Shown: positions 1 through 10,464 of the stretch, one piece after another | How positions within the stretch are numbered: position 1 is the stretch's first letter | Layout of the letters: each line of letters opens with the position of its first letter | The notes under the pieces: generated by a model | Databases searched by the model: none | Told to the model about the DNA's origin: nothing | What the model saw: only the letters and a program-made list of their open reading frames with translations | Origin: Zantedeschia hybrid cultivar | Taxonomy: Eukaryota; Streptophyta; Magnoliopsida; Alismatales; Araceae | Direction of reading: 5' to 3' | Assembly (NCBI GenBank): GCA_030544215.1 | Contig: JARZZO010000008.1 | Location: 19,112,614-19,176,613 of the forward strand | DNA: 64,000 nucleotides | Position numbers and translations under genes: made by a program

Positions 1-1620
1 GAGAATCTTCAATACAAATATTATCTACACAAAATTATTAGTTTGACAATGTTATTTATATTTATTAAAATTAGTACGTGTTAGAAGAAGTTAACCTGAA
101 TAAGTATCTTAGTATAAGAGGAGTTTGTGAAACTTTGGAGGAGACATGGCCAGTTGGCTACGGCTTGCTACCCCCTGCCTTGGCCGGTGCCTCAAGTAGT
201 GTCCTCTTTCCAAGCTTGTCACTAACATGAGCTGGAGGGGTTCACCATTCAGATATCTCTATTTCCTAGGACATCTTTAACGTCACGTTTCTGTGGGTGC
301 ATGCTTGTGCACATGAGTACACTTGCTGTCCTGGGCGCAGCAGTAATTCTTTTATTTTTTAATTTTTTAAAGTCGGTCCCATCATATTTGACATATTTTG
401 TGCAAGTCTATCTCCGATCGAATGATTCAAGAAAACCATTCATTGTGCTCAATTTTTTATTTTTTTCGATTTTTTTGGATCGTCTAATTAGAGATCAGAC
501 TGCATAGACGTGTCCAGATAGATGACGTCGACTTAAAAGAAACATCTTTTTTAATAATTTTTGTTCCGCATCCCATGTGATGCAGTAACTCGCTGCACCG
601 CAGATGTACGACCCACCCATCCCTTTCATACTTGGCATCTATCAAATCATTTAGGTGTGTTTGATGAAATCTTTTACTTTTAGTTTTAATATAAAAATAT
701 TAAGTGACAGCAGTCATAATTAATTTTATATGGTTATAAAAGACAAATATCCTTTAACAGCTCTATTTTTTACTTTATAAAAAATAATAATATCCTTTCC
801 TCAAAGTAGCTGAACTGAAGTCTATAAAAAAAAACTTGAAAGTATTTTCAGCTAAAGGCTGCACCAAAATAGTCTCAACCTCCTGGGTTTCTCTAACTTT
901 TTCACCCACTTCCTTGAAGCAGCAATGGTCACTTGAAAATGCAAAAGAAATAAAGTAAGACCCCGGTGAGGTCTATTAGGTGAGTTTTGGAACGTTGATT
1001 TTAAATTCTTTGATTTTTGGTTTGTAGTAATTTTAGTCACAAAACCAAAAGCAAAGACATTTTGGCCCGCGAGTCAAATGATAGGCTCAAAATTTGGCCC
1101 GTGACCGGCCCGGCCCCAAGGCTCATGGGCCGGCCCGACCCTGACACCCCTAAACAAGATGAAATATTCAAAGGTTGGTTATTTGATTAAAAGATAAAAT
1201 AATCCAGCGATTTCTACTAGAAGAAGATATTTATTATTTTTATATTATATTAAACCATATATTTATTTTACTTTTCCTTTCCTATAATCATTATATAATC
1301 TTTATAAGTCCATACAACCTTCATATTTTCTTAAAATTTGTCATAATTTTTAAGCTCTTCTTAAAAAATCTTTTCAAAAAGACTTTTTAAGGAAGGTTGA
1401 GAGGTCTTTAAAAGATATTTAAATAATTATTAAAATTTAATAAGAAATATAAAATTACAAAGATTGATAAAAAATATTAAATGATAATAGAGACCTAAAA
1501 GTTAAAAAAACTATCAATAGATTGTCTTCTATCCATTAATTCAGACAAGAAAGTATGATGAGTTAAAATAAGTAGAAAAGAGTATATTCTAAGAGCACAA
1601 GTGGCATCTTTCTTCTCTAC
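1..1620. other. AT-rich intergenic sequence, no gene seen
   Basis: No coding region, RNA gene or clear repeat boundary is visible. Around 1050-1150 there is a GC-richer patch with GGCCCG and GGGCCGG words, of the kind found in short nonautonomous DNA transposons, but I could not define ends. The short open frames here have no recognisable protein features. Confidence 0.5.
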
Positions 1621-1624
1621 GTAC

Positions 1625-2262
1625 TGTCAACGGGGCGGATATCACAGTATCTGACTTCGTTCTGTTTAGTATTATCCGAATGTCCGACTCTAGATACTAT
1701 CCGACGGATAATAAATTTTTTTATTCAAATTCCACTCCGTCAAATAATATCCGAATTCGGATAATAATTCGAATAATAGATTATTTCAACTTTTTCTTGT
1801 AATTTAGTGACTTGTAAATTTTATTTTTTGTATAATTCATGAATATCATACATTTAAGTTCATAAATATTCAAGTTATAAATATCTAGATAAATTTTAAA
1901 TAACTTAAATGCTTCATTAAATATGTTTTAGATAATAACAAATGACTTAAATAATTTACCTAAATAAATAAAATTACAAGTAATAAAAAATCACAATAAA
2001 CTTCATTATTCTTGCTCAATACGTTTTAAACATATTTCAAATATCAAATTACCGTTTACTTAAATACATAAGCATCATTAAAATTAGAAGAAGTTATCAA
2101 AATACATAATGGGTCGAATAATAATCGGAGAGAATACTTGTTTTTCGTTTCCACTTCAAATATTAATCGAATAATTAAACAGATATTTAAATATATAAAT
2201 ATCCTACTAATTGGGGTTTTAGAATCGGAATCGGATATTATCCAGATCCGTTAACAACCCTA
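1625..2262. repeat. Possible nonautonomous DNA transposon (MITE-like)
   Basis: The stretch is rich in TATCCG, CGGATA and GGATAAT words on both strands. Its left edge reads CTGTCAACGGGGCGGATAT, and the reverse complement of its right edge reads TAGGGTTGTTAACGGATC, so the ends look like diverged terminal inverted repeats. I could not find a matching target duplication. The related-looking elements at 8.3, 20.2 and 32.4 kb do have one, so this may be an older copy. Confidence 0.35.
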
Positions 2263-2369
2263 AATTACTTTCGCTGATGTAACAGCTCCCGGCCGCCATC
2301 GCCATGGCTGGACCCATCAGATGCCGGTTGCTTCAGAGTTGCCCTCCGCCGCCGCCGTACCTTCCTTCT

Positions 2370-2810
2370 TTACGCCGTGCCGGAAGGCCGATCGCCGCCG
2401 AACGCCACTTCGGCCGGGAAGTTGAGGAGCGCCCTGGCGCCGCGCATCCTGAAGGCGGCCCTGTCGTAGGCCACAGCCGCCTCCTCCGCGGTCTCGAACG
2501 TGCCCAGCCACACCCGCGCCCCGTGCCGCGACGAGTCCCTGATCTCCGCCGCAAACTTCCCCCAGGGCCGGCGCCGGACGCCACGGTACCGCTTCTTCTC
2601 GGCGCGCTGCCCGGTGACGGCGCCGGCACCCCCGGCCTCCGGCGAGGAGGTCGTCGACGCCAGGGCGGCCGCGGATGTTGCCGCCTCGTTCAGGACCTGG
2701 AAGAGCACCATGTCCTGCGAGTCGTTCTCGTTGAGTGGGAGCTCGCCAGCTTGGGGCCTGGTTCCCGCAGAGGAGCTAAGCTCTTTGGAGAGGTGGATCG
2801 CAGACGTCAT
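2370..2810 (-). CDS. AP2/ERF transcription factor, group IX-like, short form
   Basis: This intronless frame encodes about 146 residues read from the methionine at 2810. Residues about 75-132 form one complete AP2/ERF DNA-binding domain, with the YRGVRRRPWGKFAAEIRD block, the WLGTF block and the closing YDRAAFRMRGARALLNFP. One AP2 domain, and Ala and Asp at the ERF-specific positions, point to the ERF rather than the DREB subfamily, which binds GCC-box promoters in ethylene and jasmonate responses. An acidic LPLNENDSQDMVLFQVL segment upstream resembles the conserved N-terminal motif of group IXa ERFs. The frame stays open upstream to 3014, but that part is purine-rich low complexity on the coding strand and looks like 5' leader, so I chose 2810. 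Only about 14 residues follow the domain, which is short for the family. The nucleus is the expected site of action. Confidence 0.85.
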   Translation of the reverse strand: MTSAIHLSKELSSSAGTRPQAGELPLNENDSQDMVLFQVLNEAATSAAALASTTSSPEAGGAGAVTGQRAEKKRYRGVRRRPWGKFAAEIRDSSRHGARVWLGTFETAEEAAVAYDRAAFRMRGARALLNFPAEVAFGGDRPSGTA

Positions 2811-3029
2811 GATTCTTCTCCAGTTCTCCTCCTCCTTCTCCTCTCTTCTTCTCTGTGGAGGCTTCAGCACGAGGGGTCGGGGGTTTTGGGGCACTCTGGG
2901 ATAATTGCTGCTGCACTGCTGGTGGTGGTGATATAACAAAGCCGTGAAAGAAGAGGAGACCATGGCCTCGGCCAAAGGAAGGCCAAGGGGCCGTAGGGCA
3001 CGCCTCCCCGACATACATCCCAAAATTTT

Positions 3030-3925
3030 GAGTTATGCTTTGCTAATTCCAGATATAAAAATTATATAATGTTACTTTAGAATTTGTATATATTATTATT
3101 TAGGAATTTTTACACTTAAGTTCTTAAAATCTTTGTTAATCTTAGATATATCCCTACTCTTTTTATATTTTTTTAAAACTCCCTACAATCTATCAATGTT
3201 CGAAAATAAATTCCTACAATAAAAAGACATTTGAAAAGAACATCGAATAAAGAATATTTCACTTACCACCGTAAACTTGGAGACATAAAGACAAAAATGC
3301 CCTCAGCTTTTCTCTCTCTCTCTCTCTCGGGTAAAGAAACAAAGCAGACGAATGGGTCACCAAGGACGACGTGCGGCTACGGCTACAACTCGGGTTGGAT
3401 TATCCGGGTTAATATCAACTCTAATTCAACCTATGTATAAAGAATCTCAACCTTAACTTGATCCAATTCGATCCTAATCCGACTCCTATCAATGCTAACC
3501 CAACCCGTGACCCATGTAACCCGATCCTCATCGGGTTGGGTTGAGTTGATCGTGTTCGGCCGAGTTATAATTCACATTCCCAGATATATTTCATGTCATA
3601 ATATTATTTATCTTAACCACATAATAAAAAAAATACATAGCAACTAATTTACATGATTTTCTATAAGAACCTCTCCACGTGCACATTGTCATTTAAGGTA
3701 CTAGGGTCATAAAATAATTTTTATAGTAACGGATTCGGATTGGTGCGAATTATCCGATCCCTTAACCCAATCCGACCCGTCTCCCAAGTTGGTGACTATC
3801 ATAACCCTAATCCCACTTAACCTGTTATTTGTCGTGTCAGTCTGATTTGTAGGTCGGATTTACCCGTGCGGATTTGGTTTAACCCGTGCGGCCTTTGAGA
3901 CAACTCTCTCTCTCTCTCTCTCGGA
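3030..3925. other. Intergenic region with CT microsatellite and GGGTT-rich repeat
   Basis: After an AT-rich segment there is a short CT tract near 3309-3330. From about 3390 to 3870 the sequence is dense in AACCCG, CGGGTT and CGGATT words on both strands, typical of a decayed nonautonomous DNA transposon, though no ends could be defined. A second CT tract near 3905-3923 lies just before the phytosulfokine-like start codon. Confidence 0.45.
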
Positions 3926-3933
3926 TCAAAAGG

Positions 3934-4348
3934 ATGTCGAAGAGGACAAGCCTCACCCTCCCCGTGCTAGGCCTCCTCTCCTTCGCCTCCGCGACATATG
4001 CTGCCCAGCCACTGTCGGCCAACCCCAAGGCCACCCAGCCACCTCTGGTTCGTGCTCCCTTACCCCCATCTAGCATTAGAGTTTGAATCTTTTGCTCATT
4101 TCATCCATACCTATGTTTGATGTTTGCGAGATATGGTGGTCTAACTCTCTCGCCATGTTTAGGTTGTTGCAGAGGAGCAAAGGGAGGCCATGGTGGAACA
4201 CTATGGTGACGATGAGTGCATGATGAGGAGGACCCTAGAGGCATACCTTGACTACATCTACGCACAAGAGAAGAAGAACAAAGCTTTTCCTGTTTATCTA
4301 TGGGAGTTGGGATTCTGTTGTTACGGACGAGCCCACCTCTCGCCTTGA
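3934..4348 (+). CDS. PSK: Phytosulfokine-type peptide precursor with variant core YIYAQ
   Basis: Two exons, 3934-4051 and 4173-4348, join in phase (donor GTGCTC, acceptor TTGTTGCAG) to give 97 residues. Residues 1-23 look like a signal peptide ending in ATYA. The conserved block near the C terminus reads DDECMMRRTLEA then YLDYIYAQ. In known plant phytosulfokine precursors this block is DEECLMRRTL..AH.DYIYTQ; the YIYTQ pentapeptide is tyrosine-sulfated, released by subtilases next to the Asp, and sensed by PSKR receptor kinases at the cell surface. Here GCA (4262-4264) encodes Ala where ACA would give Thr, and His two residues before the Asp is Tyr. The frame runs 26 more residues after the pentapeptide, where family members usually stop within a few. 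It may be a live divergent gene, or a decaying copy whose end was replaced by the ABCG fragment. Confidence 0.7.
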
Positions 4349-4450
4349 CTCCACCTCCAACGATAATTTCACTAAGAAGGTCCACCAGATCGCTCATGCC
4401 GGCAGCACCGTCATCCTTGCCGTCCACCGCCGTCACCTTACGGCCATCTG
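4318..4450 (+). pseudogene. ABCG-type transporter fragment (Walker B, D-loop, H-loop)
   Basis: A frame different from that of the phytosulfokine exon encodes TDEPTSRLDSTS, then KKVHQIAHAGSTVILAVH. This matches the DEPTSGLDSTSA...L..IA..G.TVI.SIHQPS region of plant ABCG (white-brown complex) half-transporters: Walker B aspartate and glutamate, D-loop, and the switch histidine. The usual Gly of SGLD is Arg. No Walker A, signature motif or membrane segment is nearby, so this is a short fragment and not a gene. It begins inside the last part of the preceding second exon, suggesting that two gene pieces were joined here. Confidence 0.65.
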
Positions 4451-5864
4451 CAGTGGGTGAAGGGGGCGCTGCCGGCCTGTGCAGGGAGGAGGATTGGTCG
4501 GGGAACCGGGTTCCCCTCTCAGCATGCGACATGAAGGATTGCTTTGTCATCCCTCCCGCACCCACCCCTCCTTGTCTTCCCTCTCTATCACTGTTGACGA
4601 TCTCACACCTCCTCCTCAGAGCACCATTACCCTCTCTCTCTCTCTCTCTCTCTCTCGGCGAGATGGGCGAGCGCCAGCATCAGAGGTGAAGGGTCTCACT
4701 ATTCACTAAAAAAAATTAAAGTTAAGGGTAAATAAGTAATTTTATATGTCTAATTTAAATTAACTTATAATTAAGTTAAATTTCTATTATGTTTCCATAA
4801 AAAAAAGTAACAGTGGGGACTTATTTTAGAAGCAAACAAATTTTAGGGACTTATTTATAAATATAAAGATCACAAGAATATATTTGAAATTATAAAAAAA
4901 TACAGAGACTTAAATATAAAAATTCCCTATTATTTATTTAAGCTGGTCCTACGTAACATGGGTAGTCATAGTTTTATAGAGATTTCAATTACTATAAGTG
5001 CAGGTGAGGAGGGGGATGGGTAAGTACAAAGGAGGAATGGCAGTTTTTTAAGAACACCCTTCATGAGATTGGAAAAGTTTTAAGAAAACCCCCTAGGGTG
5101 CCTTTGGTCAGACATAAGTAACTCACTTTCACCGAGGTGAGTTCTTGAAAGTGAATTCCCCGTAAGTGAATTCAAGCCACAATGGTTTGGTTGTTTGTAA
5201 GTTACCTTCAGGGGGTTAATTTTATTTTTTGGTAATTTGTAAGTGATCTCGTGTAAACTCAATTCTTATTACTTGGTTATGTATAAATGTGACATTATGT
5301 CATGGCTTTGGTCATACTTTTATCATTTGCACTTAAGAGGATCCGGATTCTTCTATAGACTACCATACCTGGTCCTCCATGACATGGCTTTATTCATATT
5401 TTTATCATCCCACACAATAAGCAACCCATGTGAAGCATGTGCCAACATTGCATCTAGTCTCATGTTGTCCCTTCACTCGCATAAGCAGACAAAGCTTGCA
5501 TCTATTTCAACTTCTTCTATATATTTTTCACTTCTTGTCCGGACATGGCTATTTTATCTAAAGAAAAGCACTCTGACGTGGGAGAAAATAGTGCACAAGG
5601 TTTGTACTATACTAGTCATATGTTCCCATATTATAGTGAAAATTTGATCCTTAAAGTTTGAGAAATACTTGCTGCACACATTCCCGCGTGGGGGTGTGCG
5701 TGCACGCCGCACCCTGATAGGCACACGCGTGCAGGTCCCACAGGTGTGTGCTTATGAGGGCACGGCATATGCACACACCTCAACACAGGGGTGTACACTA
5801 AGTCGCACTCTTAAAGTTTTTTAGTCATCCTTGAGCTCATTAACCACTAAAACCTCAAGTATTT
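4451..5864. other. Intergenic; CT tract and a dispersed-repeat copy
   Basis: There is a CT microsatellite at about 4631-4657. At about 4985-5095 lies a copy of the sequence that flanks the TRIM-like element at 30.67-31.16 kb, but uninterrupted here. Between 5100 and 5230 the words GGTGCCTTTGGTC and TTTGGTTGTTTGTAAG could be remains of a Tourist-type MITE. I see no gene. The 134-residue open frame starting at 5243 has no domain and a composition like the surrounding noncoding DNA. Confidence 0.45.
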
Positions 5865-6040
5865 ACTTGCAGGGTTGGTTACGTTGACCGGATGAGGTCA
5901 GCACCAACCGCGTCTGCCTACGGAGCAAAGCCACCGATTGGGTGGAACAGCCGATAATTATAAAGGGAGTGAGACCATGGAATTTTGTTTCATTTCGACC
6001 TCTCTACACCTCAGCAATAGTGTACGGGAAGTCATGTTTT
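5865..6040. repeat. Dispersed direct repeat, copy A
   Basis: This segment starts at TATTTACTTGCAGGGTTGG and runs to about ACGGGAAGTCATGTTTTC. It recurs in the same orientation at about 7725-7905. Most differences are G-to-A or C-to-T in this copy, consistent with decay of methylated cytosines. The family is not identified. Confidence 0.75.
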
Positions 6041-6089
6041 CTTCTCACTAGTTGCAATCCCATGCGATGCACGAACGAATTAACAAATT

Positions 6090-6914
6090 TGAATAAAATA
6101 ATTATAATTAATATAAATAAAATTAATTTTTTACTCTTTGTGAATGAATGAATAAAATAATTATGGAAACATATATGTTCAACAATACTAACATTTGTTT
6201 ATGTAAATATTAGGTTAGTTGTTTGATAAGTATTGAAAGTTGAGAATCATTGTATCTAATAGAAATATAGATTGAGAGAGTAAACTAAAAAGTGTCCTAA
6301 AGGATATTATAAATATCTCATGAGATTATCTCAATAAATGTAGTGTTGAAACATGGATTGAGAAAAAAATGAGAGAGAGATTAATCCCGTTAATAACGAA
6401 ATTAGTCATTATTATCTTATGAGACTATCTCAATAATGAAAATAAATATTAAAATTTATTATTATTATCTCAGTAGACTGTCCTAATATTAACAACAACA
6501 ACAATAACAATAATAACAATAATAATATGAGTGAGAAAAGTGAGACAGAGACTGATCTCGTTAATAATAATAATAATAATAATTTTATAAATAAAATAAT
6601 AATAGTAATAATAATGTAATGTCAAAATTAATTATTATTATCTCAAAACATTACAACAACAACAACAATAATAATAACAATAATATAATAGGAGAAAGAA
6701 AAAATAAGAGATAGAAATATTAATAAAGAGAAAAAATGTGAATAGAAGAAAGAGAGATAATAATAATAAAAAAATATTTTTATAAAATAATAATAATGTC
6801 AAAATTAATTATTATTATCCTATAAGACTGTCTCAATAATAATAATAATAATAGTAATAATAATAATAACATCAAAATTAAATATTATTATCTCAAAAGA
6901 TTACAACAACAATG

Positions 6915-6952
<38 letters not shown>

Positions 6953-7040
6953 AGAGATACAAATATTAATATGGAGAGAGAAAAATATGAAAGAATAAAA
7001 AGAGAATCAATAATAATAATAATAATAATAATAGCGGTTC
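6090..7040. repeat. TAA/ATT-rich degenerate tandem repeat region
   Basis: The region is almost wholly AT. A unit of roughly 100-200 bp recurs near 6610, 6790 and 6870: a TAA-type microsatellite, then GTCAAAATTAATTATTATTATCTCA, then an ACAACAACAATAATAA run, then GAGAGA-rich sequence. It looks like a minisatellite grown from a TAA microsatellite. No coding content. Confidence 0.7.
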
Positions 7041-8296
7041 CTATTTAGTGCTATGCATGGTTCCTTGGTAACTTTTAGTTTGATCAGGGAAACCACTAAA
7101 AACGAGTCTCCCAATGAAGGTTACAGATTCGGTCAAGAGGAAGAAACTTATAATATCGTAGTTGTTCTCGTTGTGAAAAGATCTATTACTGTATAATTCA
7201 TGGATAGAGCCAAAAAGTGCCAACTGTACAAGTTACCAAAAACATTGATTAAATGGTTTGCCAATTGATATGTTTTTAAAAATAATTTAAATTCAATTTC
7301 TTGATCTGTATCTTCAATTTTTAAAAACTTATTAAATTCTTTCATTAAATCCTGATTAATAAACCTACAAAATCTCCAAATCACGGTCGATTATTTTTTA
7401 AAATCCCGAGGGAAGCATGACCTACCTCTTTACTTTCATCCAACTCGAAGCTGAATTTTGACCGAAGCTAGCTCCATACCGGTGAATAGGGTATGGGTTT
7501 AGTTTGATTGACTAGAGATTTGATCGGAACCGAATCGGAGCGGGCTGCTCTGTTAAGCAAAAATGGCTTGATTTAAATTTGACGGGACAAACACCCATAA
7601 ATTTTCATATATTTTCAATACACAAAAAGCACAGAAATTCGAAGCATTTTATGTATTAGTAGATATAGATCTTAGTGATTATCTAGAAAGATCTAATAAA
7701 ATGTGTGATAAAAAATATTTTGACTATTTACCTGCAGCGTTGGTTACGTGGACCGGATGATGTCTGCGCCGGCTGCGTCTGCCTGCGGAGCAAAGCGCCG
7801 GCTGGGTGAAGCAGCAGACAATTGTAAAGCGAGTGGGACCACGAAACTTTATTTCATTTCGACCTCTCTACACCTCAGCAAGAATGTACGGGAACCCACG
7901 TTTTTCTTCCATTCCGGGGAATACTGGAGCGGCCGCCAGGCCGACCCCTCTCACTTTCTTCCTTATTTAAGACATGGATCTAAATGGATTAGTAAGTTAA
8001 CATTGTAATTTGAATTAATTCTATTCTATATACTAGCTTTTTTATCACACTCATTAAGAACCATGTGATTATTGAATTAAATGGCTTATACGTTTTTAGT
8101 TAGGTGATGCAGGGATTGCGTATTTATATTTTCCTCTTAAAGGTCTAAGATTCAAGGCAATTCAATACTTATCCTTTACTAGGATTTACGTTGACTCTGG
8201 CTTTATTGGCGGCTATTAGGGACTCAGGAGTCTTAAAGTGAAGGCAACCATACAAAGCCTGCCCCTTATGGAGAGTATAAAGACATTGGCCTTCAC
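7041..8296. other. Intergenic, no gene seen apart from repeat copy B
   Basis: Apart from repeat copy B at about 7725-7905 I see no supported feature. The 86-residue frame starting at 7748 is a translation of that repeat. Confidence 0.45.
7725..7905. repeat. Dispersed direct repeat, copy B
   Basis: This is the less decayed partner of the repeat at 5865-6040. It keeps more CG dinucleotides (for example GCGCCGGCTGCGTCTGCCTGCGG). About 170 bp align without a large gap. Confidence 0.75.
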
Positions 8297-8648
8297 TAGG
8301 GTTGTTTACTATTCGATTTAAATCGAAAAATCAAATTGAACCGGCTAATTCGGTTTGAACTATAATAGCCTATCTTAAGACTCAAACCTCTAAATAATGT
8401 TTAATAATAAAATTTGAATAACTATTTGTTTACAAATTAAATAATGTTGAGGTGGATTATTTAACTATAGTGGTTCATTATGAAGTCCAAACCACAAATC
8501 AAACAGAATTATTTTGATTTTATTTGGTTCGGTTTCAAACTTTTGCGGTTTAGTTTGATTTGATTTAACTCTTCGTTTGGGTTTGATTTAGTTTCTTAAA
8601 TTTTTTTTGCAAACTAAAATGAACCAAACCAAATAGTGAACACCTCTA
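8297..8648. mobile_element. hAT-like MITE with 8-bp target duplication
   Basis: The left end reads TAGGGTTGTTTACTATT, and the reverse complement of the right end reads TAGAGGTGTTCACTATT, so these are terminal inverted repeats with few differences. The flanks are GCCTTCAC (8289-8296) and ACCTTCAC (8649-8656), an 8-bp duplication with one mismatch, as hAT transposases leave. The interior is AT-rich with repeated GGTTTGATTT and AAACCAAA words and has no coding capacity. Confidence 0.75.
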
Positions 8649-8779
8649 ACCTTCACAAGCCCGACTCACACTCATTGTGGATGAACGTATACTAATTCTC
8701 ATGTGATCTTAGATAAACTTTTGGAAAATCATCAAGGAGTTTCATTGGGTTGATATGGTCAAATCATGCTTTGATCAAT

Positions 8780-9208
8780 CTAAGAAATTCGCCATCTTGA
8801 TGTATTAAGAAGATCTAGATAGAGTACATTGGAGGACTAGTATGAAGAAGCCATTGTCTAGAGAATTGGTTTAACAACCCTGAGGTATTTAGTCATGTAC
8901 AATGACTCTAACTTGTGCCTTAAGTCCGTAGTTGTTTTTTTTCCTCATGATAACTTCTGGGAAACTTCATTAGACAAGCACAACTAAATCATAAACGATG
9001 TCTTCTCATCCATCTCTTTTTCTTCTTCAGAAATGGAGTCCAACATCTTCTTTTCTCTAAACAGATCCCACAAAATCCCTCGCGTTGAGTGCACATACCT
9101 AGTCTTGTCGCATATTGAAATTAATGTTTTCACCAAAAAAATTCTTAATCTTGAACTTTTGTCAGCACCTCGATGTCCTCACCAAGAACTTAATTGCTCT
9201 GATACTAA
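8780..9208 (-). pseudogene. Copia-type LTR retrotransposon gag remnant with primer-binding site
   Basis: On the minus strand GCTCTGATACTA at 9197-9208 is the complement of TAGTATCAGAGC, one base from the primer site complementary to initiator methionine tRNA. Reading on into lower coordinates, interrupted frames give KFKIKNFFGENINFN, then MDEKTSFMI, LCLSNEV and KLESLYMTKYL. These match the order FEIEKFDG.N, then I.LCLS.EVL and KLE.LYMTKSL in plant Copia Gag. Stops and frameshifts are frequent, so the copy is dead. Confidence 0.65.
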
Positions 9209-10464
9209 TTTATTATGAATAATTAAACATATGAATGCTTAATAGTAGATGGCCACACATGCCAATAGGCATACATGAAATGACAAGAGAGAGAAAAGAA
9301 AAGTGAACACAAAAATTCATATGATTCTTGAAGACCATAAGAAATTCCACTATGTCAAAGTAGACAAATATAATGGACAGATAGCTCCTACTACTCCCAA
9401 CACTCTAATGCACTATGACAACTTTATCCAAGAGGAAAGATGGAGTTTCATAACTGCCATATGAAAAGAGATCTTTAAATATGCAATTGAAATAGATTGA
9501 GATTTTTGCATATACACTCCTGAAATGCACCATTATTTGCATCTATACTTCCAGCTTTCACTATCAATATCCTTGAAATCTCAAAAATGTTGCAGTTATA
9601 CTCTTCTGTCCAATAACTCTTCTAAATTCACTAATGTTTTGTATATATACCCTAAATTCACTAGAATTTTGCTTATATACTTTTATGTTATCAATATTTA
9701 TGGAATCTTTTCACATATTCAGTTGGAGTTCACTTTATTTTTAAGGAAGGGCATACCATTATATTTTTGAGATTTTAAAGATATTGATAATAATATTTGG
9801 GAGTTAGGAATATAAATGCAAATATAATATTTTTCAAGAATACATATACAAAAATCTCAAATAGATTTGTATAGACAGGTTCGGCATAACTGTAGACAAC
9901 TTCGGGCATTATTGCTCCATAGTTATGGAAGCACCTTTGAGTTTTCCAAAGTAGTTGACAATCGTCGACAATAATTTTAAGAAAACTCTCGATAGTTGTG
10001 TTCTGCTCTACTATTTGTCTTCAAAATTGGGAGAATTCCAAGCATACTTCACAAATCTTAAGATTTTATCAAGAGAATTTTCTTTTAAAAAACACAATTT
10101 AAATTAAGAACATGTTGTAGGGTTTATAAGATTTTTTCATTAAGACACAAAATTGAATGTTAGAAATAGTCTAAGATTAGTAATCCAAAATTTATTTAAT
10201 AATGTTGAAATTTTATCACTTGGGATGAGATTTGTGTCCAAGCGCCAACCCTACAATTTCTATCTAAGGTGCTAAGATTAAGATGAATTTATCAAGTGGT
10301 TTAGAAACGTTCCACTTGCAACTTTAGTGATAAATGCATTTTAAAATTATCAAAAGCACCTTCGTAGTTATGAAAGAATGGAATTTCCCAACACTTGTGC
10401 TATAAGTTCAAGATGCTTAGAAGTCGCATTATTTCCGTGAGGCATGAGTCACATAAACACATTA
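9209..10464. other. Probable Copia LTR and AT-rich flank
   Basis: Because the primer-binding site at 9197-9208 reads on the minus strand, the 5' LTR should start immediately above it at 9209 and continue upward. I could not find its outer end or a second LTR. No gene is visible; the short frames here lack domain features. Confidence 0.4.

Noticed and set aside
2304..2936. Plus-strand open frames of 210 and 134 residues
   Set aside because: They are antisense shadows of the GC-rich ERF coding sequence; the minus strand has the clear AP2 domain.
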